A stretch of DNA of 64,000 bases from Streptomyces sp. 71268 (GCF_029392895.1 NZ_CP114200.1:4743001-4807000), one strand, 5' to 3'. Numbered from the stretch's first letter, positions 26,781 to 36,759 are shown. The notes: generated from the sequence alone by a model not told the origin. Made by a program: numbers and translations.

Positions 26781-27710
26781 TCACTCCGCGGACTTGGGCG
26801 CGGGCTTCCTCACCGTCGGGTCGCCGTTCGGGCTGGGGTTCGCGCTCGCGTCGGGACCGGGGTTCGGGTTCGGCTTGGGGTTCGTGCCCGGGGGCGCCGG
26901 CTTCGGGGCCGCCGGCCGCTGACCGGTCGGACGGGTCCCGTCCGCGCTGCCGCCGGTCTCCGGGGCCCCGGCGCTCGTGGCGCTGGCGGGGGCGTCCTTG
27001 GCGGTGCCGTCCTTCGTGGTGGCGTCCGCTGTGGTGGCGGGGGCGCCTGCGCTCGTCGTGCCGCCGGCGCTCGCCGCGGCGCTGCCGTTGGCCTTCGCGG
27101 TGCCGTTCGCCTTCGTCGTCCCGCCGCCCTTCGCGCCGTCGGCCGGGGCCGGGGTCGCGGGGGTGGCTGCGGGGCGGGCCGGGCGGGCCGGGCGAGCCGG
27201 GGTGGCGGGCGGCGGGGTGGCGATGCGGTGGGTGGGGCGGGTACGGGGCGGCGCCGTGTCCCGGGCCGTGCCGAGTTCGCCCGGCGCGTCGGCCTCGGCC
27301 TCCTCGTCGGACTCCTCGCCCAGCCACGTCTGCACGGCGCCCCGGCCGCGTACGGCCAACTCGTCGTAGGTGTCACGGGCGCGCACCGCGTACTCGGCGA
27401 CCCGACCCACGCCCTGCAACGTGAGGTCCTGGGCGGTCTCGCGGAGCTTCTTGAGGTCGGTGTCGAGGCCGCTCAGCAACTCGCTCAGCTTGGCCTGGGT
27501 CTGCTGCGCCTGCTGCGAGACCCGCTCCTGGACGACCTTCGGGTTGGTGTCCCGTACGGCCGCGATCCGCCCGGGCGCCTCGGCGACGAGCCGGTCGAAC
27601 AGCGCCGGGGCTTCCTTCAGCTTCTCGGCCGCGAGGTCGGCGGCGCCGGCCACGGCGTACAGCGGGGTGGGGTCGGTGATGCGCTTGCGGAGATCTTCGG
27701 TGCTGGCCAT
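26781..27710 (-). CDS. HbhA-like (heparin-binding haemagglutinin homologue) protein
   Basis: A 309-residue protein whose N-terminal 125 residues form a long amphipathic helix region (RKRITDPTPLYAVAGAADLAAEKLKEAPALFDRLV then RVSQQAQQTQAKLSELLSGL), as in mycobacterial HbhA. The rest (about 140-309) is disordered and rich in Ala, Pro, Thr, Lys and Gly. HbhA binds glycans through a Lys-rich tail, but in saprophytic streptomycetes its role is unknown. GGGAGG lies nine bases before ATG 27710. No signal peptide. Confidence 0.8.
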   Translation of the reverse strand: MASTEDLRKRITDPTPLYAVAGAADLAAEKLKEAPALFDRLVAEAPGRIAAVRDTNPKVVQERVSQQAQQTQAKLSELLSGLDTDLKKLRETAQDLTLQGVGRVAEYAVRARDTYDELAVRGRGAVQTWLGEESDEEAEADAPGELGTARDTAPPRTRPTHRIATPPPATPARPARPARPAATPATPAPADGAKGGGTTKANGTAKANGSAAASAGGTTSAGAPATTADATTKDGTAKDAPASATSAGAPETGGSADGTRPTGQRPAAPKPAPPGTNPKPNPNPGPDASANPSPNGDPTVRKPAPKSAE

Positions 27711-27829
27711 GACGGGTGTCCTCCCGGATCGGTCAGGGCAAGGTGCGCTGCCGTGCTGTTCGGTTCTGCCGTGTTGGTGCTGTGCTGCTGTGTCGGCTGC
27801 TGTTCCGCTGTTCCCTTGTTCCCCTGTGT

Positions 27830-27859
27830 GGGTTGCGGGTTGTGGGTTGCGGTTGCGGG
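27830..27859 (+). other. putative G-quadruplex in an A-poor tract
   Basis: GGG runs at 27830, 27837, 27844 and 27857 with TTGC, TTGT and a ten-base loop. They lie in about 150 bp (27740-27890) of almost A-free plus strand between the XRE and HbhA genes. Confidence 0.45.
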
Positions 27860-27906
27860 CCGGTCGGGTGTGCAGGGTGTGTCGGGTCGGCGTCCCCGTC
27901 GGCGGC

Positions 27907-28503
27907 TCACGCCTCGTCGGGGGTGTGGGGCTGTGCCCCGCCGAGTCTTGGGGGCGCCGGTGCCGGGGTGGTCGCCCCCGGGGGTGTGGCGTCCGGATGC
28001 GGGCCGGGGTCGGTGTCGGGTGTGCCGCTCGCGCGGTGCTGGGGGCCGCTGTCCGCGGCGTCGGCTATGCCCTCACGGGTGGCCTCCGGCGCGGTGCCGG
28101 CGGGGGCGGCGGGAGCGGGGCCCTCGTGGTCGGCGGCGCTGGTCGGGCGGCCCGACTCGGTGCCGTTCTCCTTGCGGAACGACTCGTAGATCTGGAGCAG
28201 TACCTGCTTCTGCCGCTCCGTGATGGTCGGGTCGGTCAGGATCGCGCTGGTGACCTCGGCCTCGGCCCGGTCCCGCGCGTCGAGGATGCCGGCCTGGACG
28301 TACAGCGTCTCGGCGGAGATCCGCAGCGCCTTGGCCAACTGCTGGAGGATCTCGGCGCTCGGCTTCCGCAGCCCGCGCTCGATCTGGCTGAGGTACGGAT
28401 TCGACACCCCCGCCGCGTCCGCGAGCTGCCGCAACGAGAGCTGGGCCGTACGCCGCTGCTCACGCAGGAACTCGCCGAGATTGCCGACGTTCAGTGCTGC
28501 CAT
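27907..28503 (-). CDS. XRE-family helix-turn-helix regulator
   Basis: A 198-residue regulator. The N-terminal HTH (about 6-62) reads GEFLREQRRTAQLSLRQLADAAGVSNPYLSQIERGLRKPSAEILQQLAKAL, a textbook XRE fold. A helical middle (about 63-120) follows and then an unstructured acidic, Pro-rich tail. Relatives are conserved in streptomycetes. ATG 28503 is used because the upstream frame would run through the operator. The perfect palindrome at 28531-28556, 27 bp upstream, is almost certainly its own binding site. Confidence 0.9.
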   Translation of the reverse strand: MAALNVGNLGEFLREQRRTAQLSLRQLADAAGVSNPYLSQIERGLRKPSAEILQQLAKALRISAETLYVQAGILDARDRAEAEVTSAILTDPTITERQKQVLLQIYESFRKENGTESGRPTSAADHEGPAPAAPAGTAPEATREGIADAADSGPQHRASGTPDTDPGPHPDATPPGATTPAPAPPRLGGAQPHTPDEA

Positions 28504-28530
28504 GCCTGCGATGCTGCCGCCCGTCGCTAA

Positions 28531-28556
28531 CTTTTGCAAGCGACCGCTTGCAAAAG
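28531..28556 (-). promoter_or_regulatory. operator of the XRE regulator
   Basis: CTTTTGCAAGCG-AC-CGCTTGCAAAAG, a perfect 12-2-12 inverted repeat in AT-richer DNA just before the regulator gene. Its position fits autoregulation. Confidence 0.8.
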
Positions 28557-28610
28557 TGGCGTGTCGCACGAGCGGGGCCCCGATCTGGGCCGTCAGGAGG
28601 CCGGTGCCAT

Positions 28611-28650
28611 GCGGACCGGTGATCAGCTCGCGAGCTGATCACCGGTCCGC
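28611..28650. terminator. perfect 40-bp palindrome after the DUF488 cassette
   Basis: The arm GCGGACCGGTGATCAGCTCG at 28611-28630 is followed directly by its exact complement at 28631-28650. It begins 5 bp after the last cassette gene. It can act as a strong terminator hairpin for the minus-strand transcript; as an uninterrupted palindrome it could also extrude a cruciform or bind a protein. Confidence 0.75.
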
Positions 28651-28654
28651 GACT

Positions 28655-29092
28655 TCACACCAGGTGTTCGATGGTGACGCTGCCCCAACGCTCGGCGAGG
28701 TGCTCCGCGACCAGCCGGCGGTGACACTGGTGGGGTTTGTCCTCGCTGCAAAGCAGGACGGCGTTGTCGACCAGGTCCCGTAGGCCGGCGTTCTCGATGG
28801 ACCGGTTCTCCATGAGGTCCAGGAATCGCTTTTCGTACGTCGCCCAGTCGATGACCCGCTTCTTGTAGTCATCGAGCATGGGCTGTGTCGGTGCCAGGTC
28901 GGGGCGGTGGACGTAGGCCATGCCGCAGAGCTTGCCGAGGAAGAACTTCAGGTCGTCCCGTTTGGCGAAGCCTGCCAATTGGGAGACGTTGTTGAGGCGG
29001 ACGTCGATCAGCGTCGTCGCGCCCGACGTCTGCAACAGGCCGAAGAACTTCTCGGCAGATTTCTTCGTGAACCCGATGGTGTAGATGTTCAT
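28655..29092 (-). CDS. DUF488 family protein (third gene of cassette)
   Basis: A 145-residue DUF488 protein. The family marks are visible: N-terminal IYTIGFTKKSAEKFFGLL, then TTLIDVRLN, a central DDLKFFLGKLCGMAYVHRPDLAPT, and the C-terminal VLLCSEDKPHQCHRRLVAEHL with the Cys-x7-Cys-His-Arg signature. It overlaps the preceding gene by ATGA and ends 5 bp before a perfect palindrome. DUF488 chemistry is unknown; the conserved cysteines and charged pocket suggest an enzyme. Base composition is lower in GC than flanking genes. Confidence 0.88.
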   Translation of the reverse strand: MNIYTIGFTKKSAEKFFGLLQTSGATTLIDVRLNNVSQLAGFAKRDDLKFFLGKLCGMAYVHRPDLAPTQPMLDDYKKRVIDWATYEKRFLDLMENRSIENAGLRDLVDNAVLLCSEDKPHQCHRRLVAEHLAERWGSVTIEHLV

Positions 29093-29703
29093 GACCCCGC
29101 CGCCTTGTCGGCGCGCAAGTCGTCACTGACGTACGCGATCCGGTGTTCCTGGCGCATCAGCGCCTCCTTGAGGCGCTCGGCGGGGCTCCGGAACAGTTCG
29201 TCCTCCGCCAGTCCGAACCTGGCCATGAGGCGTTCCATCGCCGCGGCGTGGCTTTCCACGTGCCCGTCGCCGTGGATGTGGCCGATCGACAAGCCGTTCT
29301 CGGTGAGCACCTGTGACACGAGTACCGTGCGGTGGCAGTCCAGGGGCTCACCCTCGGCGCACAGCATGGCGATCCGCTGGGTTTGGACGCCTTTCGTCAC
29401 GCGCTCGATTCCGCTGATGAACGTAGGTGTCTGCGCCAGGCGGCCGTACTGCACCTGCCCGTCGACGTAGCAGGTGGTGTCCGTGGTGCGCGCTCCGAGC
29501 TCCTTGCCCAGGAACACGTACTTGATGCCCGCCTCGTGCAAGCCGCGCTCCAGCGGGACTCGGTTGAACTGGGGCGCGAACCGACTGGCAGGGGCGGAGC
29601 GGACATCGGCGACTGCCGTGACCTCGTTCTGCCGGAGCAGTTCGATCAGGGTCGGGAACTCGTGGTTGGAGTGACCGATGGTCAGCATCGTGCTGGATGT
29701 CAT
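29089..29703 (-). CDS. DUF488 family protein (second gene of cassette)
   Basis: A 204-residue DUF488 protein of a different subgroup from its neighbour. N-terminus MLTIGHSNHEFPTLIELLRQNEVTAVADVRS, then the SRFAPQFNR block, YVFLGKELGAR, and AMLCAEGEPLDCHRTVLVSQVL with Cys and the CHR triad. An additional C-terminal helix region (about 160-204) ends the protein. ATGA overlaps join it to both flanking genes, so the three are one translation unit. The presence of two distinct DUF488 types in one operon suggests a heteromer. Confidence 0.9.
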   Translation of the reverse strand: MTSSTMLTIGHSNHEFPTLIELLRQNEVTAVADVRSAPASRFAPQFNRVPLERGLHEAGIKYVFLGKELGARTTDTTCYVDGQVQYGRLAQTPTFISGIERVTKGVQTQRIAMLCAEGEPLDCHRTVLVSQVLTENGLSIGHIHGDGHVESHAAAMERLMARFGLAEDELFRSPAERLKEALMRQEHRIAYVSDDLRADKAAGS

Positions 29704-30386
29704 CGCCTGCCACGTGGCTCCACTTGGGATCGTTCAATGACGGCCGCCACCAACTTGTAGAGGTGACCATTGAACTCTTCGCTGAGACTTATCGTGAGGA
29801 AGGTATGGCCGAGCGGATGTTGCCCGACACCCCGCCCTCGGAACTTCTCTTCGCACACCGGGTCGGTCACTTTCAGAGTGTAGTCGGACCCGGCGTGTTG
29901 GAACTGGACCCGCACGGCCGGCTCGTCCTGGCCCCATGGGCGGTCCACTTGTATCGTCGCGCCTTCGACCCGTATGAGCTTGAGCGAGTCCGACACCGCG
30001 CCTTCCTGGTCGACCGGCACGCGGTCGTTGTTGCCGGCTTTGGTGTGGAAGCCGTTCCGCCATAAGCCCGTGCCCCGGTCTTCCAGGAGGCAGAGTTCGT
30101 CCCACCCGATCCGCCCCCGCCGTTGCCAGCGGACGTTCGAGTCAATGAGCCAGTTCTCCCGGTGGAAGGAGATGGGCCTGGGTTCGACGAGCCGGACGGA
30201 GATGATGTCGAGCGGGCGCGGTTCGACTCCACTCGGAAATTGCCGCTCGCTGGCGGACACCCCACGACCTGGGCGGTTGCTGACCGGGCGGACCCAGGAA
30301 CGCGCATGCAGATCGATGCCCGCGACACATCGCTCGCGGTGTTTGCGGGAATTGGCCAAACAGACCAACTTCCTCGTCGTCGCCAC
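29700..30386 (-). CDS. dual-OB-domain-like protein (first gene of cassette)
   Basis: A 228-residue protein resembling the dual OB-fold family that accompanies DUF488 genes. Start: TTRKLVCLANSRKHRERCVAGIDL, then WVRPVSNRPGRGVS; middle: PLDIISVRLVEPRP and HRENWLIDS; end: YTLKVTDPVCEEKF and LTISLSEEFNGHLYKLVAAVI. The two beta-barrel-like halves suggest nucleic-acid or ligand recognition. GTG 30386 has GGAGGGGG just upstream. It heads the operon; a TATTAC -10-like hexamer lies near 30434 on the minus strand. Family assignment is from memory of sequence pattern. Confidence 0.75.
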   Translation of the reverse strand: MATTRKLVCLANSRKHRERCVAGIDLHARSWVRPVSNRPGRGVSASERQFPSGVEPRPLDIISVRLVEPRPISFHRENWLIDSNVRWQRRGRIGWDELCLLEDRGTGLWRNGFHTKAGNNDRVPVDQEGAVSDSLKLIRVEGATIQVDRPWGQDEPAVRVQFQHAGSDYTLKVTDPVCEEKFRGRGVGQHPLGHTFLTISLSEEFNGHLYKLVAAVIERSQVEPRGRR

Positions 30387-30688
30387 GCCGGCCCCCTCCG
30401 TACGCGCCCCACTCAGACGCGTTCAGGGTAATAGGGGGACTCAACTACGCGAAGGGGTAACGAAGTTGGGACAGCCCACTGCCCCAGTTGTCGATCGGGT
30501 CCCTTCCCGGTGTCCGAAACCGGGCGGCCGGACTGTGGCGCATCCCCTGCCTCGCCGTGCGGCGGCTCGCAGCGCGCGCCTGTTCCACCTCGGGTCCAGG
30601 CCCAGGCCGGGGCGGTGGCCGGTGCCGTGGTGCCCAACACGCGTCAGTGGGCCCGACGCGTGTCAGTGCGCCCCATTAAGGTGGCCCG
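30387..30688. other. divergent promoter region of the DUF488 cassette
   Basis: About 300 bp, AT-richer near 30420-30480. On the minus strand TATTAC near 30434 may be the cassette -10. The VOC side carries a direct repeat at 30640-30673. No gene seen. Confidence 0.5.
30640..30673 (+). repeat. ACGCGT..CAGTG direct repeat before the VOC gene
   Basis: ACGCGTCAGTGGGCCC is followed at once by GACGCGTGTCAGTGCGCCCC, ending about 16 bp before the VOC start codon. Possible regulator site. Confidence 0.45.
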
Positions 30689-31123
30689 ATGGCCGTGATC
30701 AGGAAGTTCCAAGTCACCTTCGACTGTGCCGAACCCGAGCGCGTCGCGCGCTTCTGGTGTGAGGTGTTGGGGTATGCGGTACCGCCGCCGCCGGAGGGGT
30801 TCGCCAGCTGGGACGACTTCGTTCGTTCGTTGCCGCCCGAGCGGCAGGACTCGGCGTTCGCCTGTGTCGATCCCTCGGGCGAGGGCCCGCGGTTGTTCTT
30901 CCAGCGGGTTCCCGAGGGAAAGGTCGTCAAGAACCGGGTCCACCTCGACGTGCGGGTCGGCACCGGGCTCGTGGGTGCCGAGCGGCTGGCCGCGCTGGAG
31001 GCGGAGTGCGCGCGGCTGGTCGCGCTCGGCGCGGTACGCGTACGGCTGCTGGTCGCCGACGGCGTCAACGAGTCGTGCATCGTGATGCAGGACGTCGAGG
31101 GCAACGAGTTCTGCCTCGACTGA
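30689..31123 (+). CDS. VOC-superfamily (glyoxalase-like) protein
   Basis: A 144-residue single-domain VOC protein. N-terminal QVTFDCAEPERVARFWCEVLGY and C-terminal VMQDVEGNEFCLD are the paired beta-alpha-beta units, with His in VHLDV (about 89) and Glu in NEF as likely metal ligands. The family holds glyoxalases, dioxygenases and resistance proteins; substrate unknown. AAGG lies seven bases before ATG 30689. Convergent with the ECF41 gene across a strong hairpin. Confidence 0.85.
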   Translation: MAVIRKFQVTFDCAEPERVARFWCEVLGYAVPPPPEGFASWDDFVRSLPPERQDSAFACVDPSGEGPRLFFQRVPEGKVVKNRVHLDVRVGTGLVGAERLAALEAECARLVALGAVRVRLLVADGVNESCIVMQDVEGNEFCLD

Positions 31124-31149
31124 CGTGGCGGGCCCTCGGGCCCGCCACG
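31124..31149. terminator. bidirectional terminator hairpin
   Basis: CGTGGCGGGCCC and GGGCCCGCCACG form a perfect 12-bp stem around TC, exactly between the convergent VOC and sigma-factor stop codons. Confidence 0.8.
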
Positions 31150-31161
31150 CCGTCGGGCCGA

Positions 31162-32028
31162 CTACCGGGCCAGGGGAGCCGGTTGGTCGAGGCGGGTGAG
31201 CTTGTGCGGGTTGCGCATCAGGTAGACGCGGGTGACCCGGTCGTCCTCCACCACGACGCTCACCGCCGTCGGCTCGCCGTCGACCTCGAAGCGGACCGCT
31301 GGCGCGCCGTTGAGCCACACGGTCGTCGTCGGGAACGGGGCAACCGCCTGGTTGGCGCGCGCGAGCACCCGCGCCACCAGCGCGGCCCCGTGCAGCGGAG
31401 CCAGCGCGGCGGTCGCCAGCCCGCCGCCGTCCGCGACCAGGACCACGTCCGGCGCCATGACCTCCATCAGCTCCTGCAACCGCCCGGTACGCAGCGCGGC
31501 CAGGAACCGTTCCACCACGGCCCGCTGCTCGGCCCCGCTCACCCGCGTCCGCGGACGCCGGGCCGCCACGTGCGCGCGGGCCCGCCGCCCGATCTGCCGT
31601 ACCGTGGCCGCGGACTTCCCGACGGCCTCGGCGATCTCCCCGTACGGCAGCTCGAAGACCTCGCGGAGCACGAACACCGCCCGCTCCGTCGGCCCGAGGG
31701 TCTCCAGGACGGTGAGCATCGCGATCGACACGCTCTCCGCGAGTTCGACGTCCTCGGCGACGTCGGGGCTGGTCAGCAGCGGTTCGGGCAACCACTCGCC
31801 GACGTAGTCCTCGCGGCTGCGGGACAGCGCGCGCAGCCGGTTGAGGGCCTGTCGGGTGACGACGCGTACGAGGTAGGCGCGCGGGTCGCGTACCCGCGCG
31901 TGGTCCACGTCGGCCCAGCGCAGCCAGGACTCCTGGAGTACGTCCTCCGCGTCCGCCGCCGAGCCGAGCATCTCGTAGGCGACCGTGAACAGCAGGCCAC
32001 GGTGGTCGACGAAGGGATCACCGGTCAT
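31162..32028 (-). CDS. ECF41-family RNA polymerase sigma factor
   Basis: A 288-residue ECF sigma factor. Region 2 (about 8-75, GLLFTVAYEMLGSAADAEDVLQESWLRW) and region 4 (about 110-165, LPYGEIAEAVGKSAATVRQIGRRARAHV) are followed by a SnoaL-like extension. That extension carries the ECF41 marks: a DGGG motif (VADGGGLA, about 204) and an NPDKL-like motif near the end (RNPHKLTRLDQP). In ECF41 this extension replaces a separate anti-sigma factor and tunes activity. ATG 32028 overlaps the upstream TGA (ATGA), so it is coupled to the carboxymuconolactone-decarboxylase gene, the classic ECF41 partner. Confidence 0.92.
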   Translation of the reverse strand: MTGDPFVDHRGLLFTVAYEMLGSAADAEDVLQESWLRWADVDHARVRDPRAYLVRVVTRQALNRLRALSRSREDYVGEWLPEPLLTSPDVAEDVELAESVSIAMLTVLETLGPTERAVFVLREVFELPYGEIAEAVGKSAATVRQIGRRARAHVAARRPRTRVSGAEQRAVVERFLAALRTGRLQELMEVMAPDVVLVADGGGLATAALAPLHGAALVARVLARANQAVAPFPTTTVWLNGAPAVRFEVDGEPTAVSVVVEDDRVTRVYLMRNPHKLTRLDQPAPLAR

Positions 32029-32603
32029 GCCGGCGACGCTACCCGGGGCTGCTCGGGGCGGGTGGCCAGCGGGATCGCGCATGCGTCGGAGTAACCCTGT
32101 GACGTCACGCCGTGCGCCGTGTTCACCCTGGTCGACAGGTTGGCGAAGCCGATGAACACGGTCAGCTCGACCACGCCCGCCGGCCCGAGCTGGTCGAGCA
32201 GGCTCGCGGACAGCTCGTCGGTGACGGTCGTGGGGGTGGTGGTCATGGCCTCGGCGTACTCCATCACCTCTCGTTCCAGCGGCGTGAACACCTCCGACTC
32301 GCGCCAGCGCGGCACCTGGCTCGCCTTGGCCGGGTCCAGGTTCTGGTTCAGCGCGGCGAAGTAGTTGACGTCCAGGCACCAGCTACACCCGACCTGGGCC
32401 GCGACCGCCATGTGCGCGTACGTCTTCAGGCCCGCGTCCACCGCGTCCCACGTGCTCATCCGGCCCGCGAAGTCCAGGGACGCGGCGGCCGCGCCGGGGT
32501 GGTTGAACGCCACCTCGACCGGTTCGGGCGCCGAACCGAACTGCCTGATCAGGTTCTCCTTCAACTCGGTGGGGATCTCCGCCTTCGGGATACGCGGGGT
32601 CAT
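32025..32603 (-). CDS. carboxymuconolactone decarboxylase / AhpD-like protein
   Basis: A 192-residue AhpD-fold protein. The redox CxxC motif with a following His-like acidic context is CSWCLDVNYFAAL (about 82-94). The family acts as a disulphide-dependent peroxidase partner or decarboxylase; ECF41 operons typically carry such COE genes. ATG 32603 follows AAGGAG at six bases. It is the first gene of the operon with the ECF41 sigma factor; the promoter is at 32714-32740. Confidence 0.88.
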   Translation of the reverse strand: MTPRIPKAEIPTELKENLIRQFGSAPEPVEVAFNHPGAAAASLDFAGRMSTWDAVDAGLKTYAHMAVAAQVGCSWCLDVNYFAALNQNLDPAKASQVPRWRESEVFTPLEREVMEYAEAMTTTPTTVTDELSASLLDQLGPAGVVELTVFIGFANLSTRVNTAHGVTSQGYSDACAIPLATRPEQPRVASPA

Positions 32604-32620
32604 GCTGGTCTCCTTGTCCG

Positions 32621-32672
32621 GTGGCCGGGTGGCCGGGTGGCCGGGTGGCCGGTGCCTGGCTGGCTGGCTGGC
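32621..32672. repeat. microsatellite tract in the leader of the ECF41 operon
   Basis: Four perfect 8-base copies of GTGGCCGG at 32621-32652, then four TGGC copies at 32657-32672. The tract lies between the promoter and the AhpD-like start, in the presumed 5' leader. Copy-number slippage here could change leader folding. Confidence 0.8.
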
Positions 32673-32713
32673 GGGCGGGGTGCCCGTCGGCTCGTCGGCC
32701 GGTCGCACATGGA

Positions 32714-32740
32714 GACACCGCGGGGGGCGCGAATGTGACA
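32714..32740 (-). promoter_or_regulatory. ECF41-type promoter
   Basis: On the minus strand TGTCACA (32740-32734), 16 bases, then TGTC (32717-32714). The published ECF41 consensus is TGTCACA-n16-CGTC, so there is one mismatch. It faces the AhpD-like/ECF41 operon, implying positive self-regulation. Confidence 0.8.
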
Positions 32741-32875
32741 CCACCCCCGCGGCCCGTCCCGGCCGGTGCTCCCGACCCGCCCGCGTCCGCCCGCGCCCGC
32801 TCGCACCTCGGTGAGCAGCGCGAACGCCCCTCCCGCGAGGCGGGGGCGGCGCCCTCGTGCCGTAAGCTCGGCGGA

Positions 32876-33388
32876 ATGTCCTTCATAGCCAAGATGTCCG
32901 AACGGCACATCGCCACGATCGTGTGGGTCGCGCTCGTCGGCGGGGTCACCTCGGTCGTCGTGGGGGATTGCCTGTGGCGTGCGGTGGCCGGCCTCGGACC
33001 TGGCGCCGGCTACGCCTTCGGCGCGTTCTGCGGCAGCGGCATCCTCTGTTGTTGGGTGCTGGCCTCGGCCGCGCTGCGGCAGCGTCGGTGGGTACGCGGC
33101 GTCGGCGCGGCGGCCCTGTGGTGCGTGGCGTTCCTCGCCCTGGCCTGCCTTCCCCCGGGGCGTACTGGCCGCCTCACCGGTGCCCTCGCGCTGCCGGAGG
33201 GCCAGCGCATGTGGGTGGAGGAGCGCCCGGGCGTGTGGTGGGCCATCGGCATCGGCTTCGCGCTCGGCGCGCTCGCCGTCTGGCGCACGGCGCCCCGCCG
33301 CGCCGCCGCGCGGCGCCCCCCGGCCTCACCACCGGGAAAGCAGGAGAGGCCAAGGGTTTCGCGAGGAACCAAGGGGCCGATGACGTAG
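32876..33388 (+). CDS. hypothetical membrane protein
   Basis: A 170-residue protein with four hydrophobic segments (about 13-31, 40-64, 73-95 and 120-138) and a basic, Pro-rich cytoplasmic tail. ATG 32876 is chosen as the start because the upstream frame is Gly/Arg filler. GGCGG is nearby but no strong ribosome site is seen. No family recognised. It is convergent with rox. Confidence 0.6.
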   Translation: MSFIAKMSERHIATIVWVALVGGVTSVVVGDCLWRAVAGLGPGAGYAFGAFCGSGILCCWVLASAALRQRRWVRGVGAAALWCVAFLALACLPPGRTGRLTGALALPEGQRMWVEERPGVWWAIGIGFALGALAVWRTAPRRAAARRPPASPPGKQERPRVSRGTKGPMT

Positions 33389-33418
33389 CGGGCCGAGGGA
33401 CAGCGCCCTGACGTGGTC

Positions 33419-35523
<2,105 letters not shown>

Positions 35524-36759
35524 ATGCGGACCGCTCATCTTCGACGCTTTGTCGCGGCGCGCACGCTTTCCCTGCTCGGTGACCGTGCCGCGGAGGCGGC
35601 ATTGCCGATCGTGCTGTTGTTGGTGACGGACGATCCGATGGTCGCCGGCCTCGTCACCGCCGCCAACATCCTGCCCACCCTGCTGCTTTCGCTTCCGGTC
35701 GGGCACCTGGCCGACACCCGCGAACGCCGGCGGCTGATGGTCGGCGCGGATGTGTGGCGGGCGGCGTGGGGGCTGGCTCTGGTGTGGGCGTTGGCCGCGC
35801 CGGAGCCGTCCGTGGTCCTGCTGGTCGGCCTGACCTTCCTGATGGGCTGCGGCGACGTGTTGTTCTCCGTGTCGGCCCACGCCTACCTGCCCGCCCTCGT
35901 GCCGTCCGCGCGCATCATGCGCGCCAACGCGGCGGTGGAGGCGGGGGACGCGGCGGCCACCCTCACCGGGCCCGCGCTCGCCGGGTTCCTCGTCGCGCGC
36001 CTCCCGCACCCGGTGGCCCTCGCGGTCAACGCCGGCTCCTTCGCCGTCTCGGCCGCCCTCCTTGCCCGCCTGCCGGCGGCGCCCGCGCGGCCCGCCGCCG
36101 AACCCGGCCCGGAGGGGCACGCCGGGACGTGGGCGGGGGGCCGGCGCGACGTGCTCGCGGGCTTCCGGCTGCTGGCGACGGAACGCGTCCAGCGGGTGCT
36201 GCAACTGGCCTACCTGTACCTGCACGTGAGCGCGGGGGCCGCCGTGCTGGTTGTCGTCGCGCTGTCCGTACAGGCGCTGCACCTCGGTCCCACCCGTGTC
36301 GGGCTGGTCCTCTCCGCGGCGGGCGTGGGTGGGCTGCTGGTGACGCTGCTGGTGGTGCGGTTCGTCGAGCACCTGCCGTGGGGGCCGCTGCTCGGGGTGG
36401 CGCTGGGCGGGCTCGCGGCGTCCTTCCTGTGGCTGTCCGTGGCGCGGGGCTTCGCGGACGCGTTCTGCGCGGTCCTGTGCGTGGACGCGTGTTCCGCCTT
36501 CGCCTTCGTCACGGCCGGCTCCGCGCGCCAGGTGCTCACCCCGGCCGCGTATCTCGGCCGGCTCACCGCCGCCACCGGGCTGGTCAACGCGGCCGTACGT
36601 GCCGCCGGCGTCCTCGGCTGCGGCGCCGTACTGGCCTGGCTCGGCCCGCGACCGGCCGCCGCCGCCCTGGGCGCGGCCGGCCTGGCCTGCGCCGTCCCCC
36701 TGCTGCTCGCCCGCTCGGCCCGCGACTCCCTGGCGCCGCGGCGGGAGCGTGCGGCATGA
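35524..36759 (+). CDS. MFS transporter
   Basis: A 411-residue major facilitator of the drug/siderophore-exporter type with 12 predicted helices. Loop 2-3 shows PVGHLADTRERRRLMVGADVWRA, the MFS signature variant G-x-L-x-D-x-x-x-R-R. GGAGG lies seven bases before ATG 35524. It is divergent from rox across 570 bp, so rifamycin-linked export is possible but not shown. Substrate unknown. Confidence 0.88.
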   Translation: MRTAHLRRFVAARTLSLLGDRAAEAALPIVLLLVTDDPMVAGLVTAANILPTLLLSLPVGHLADTRERRRLMVGADVWRAAWGLALVWALAAPEPSVVLLVGLTFLMGCGDVLFSVSAHAYLPALVPSARIMRANAAVEAGDAAATLTGPALAGFLVARLPHPVALAVNAGSFAVSAALLARLPAAPARPAAEPGPEGHAGTWAGGRRDVLAGFRLLATERVQRVLQLAYLYLHVSAGAAVLVVVALSVQALHLGPTRVGLVLSAAGVGGLLVTLLVVRFVEHLPWGPLLGVALGGLAASFLWLSVARGFADAFCAVLCVDACSAFAFVTAGSARQVLTPAAYLGRLTAATGLVNAAVRAAGVLGCGAVLAWLGPRPAAAALGAAGLACAVPLLLARSARDSLAPRRERAA

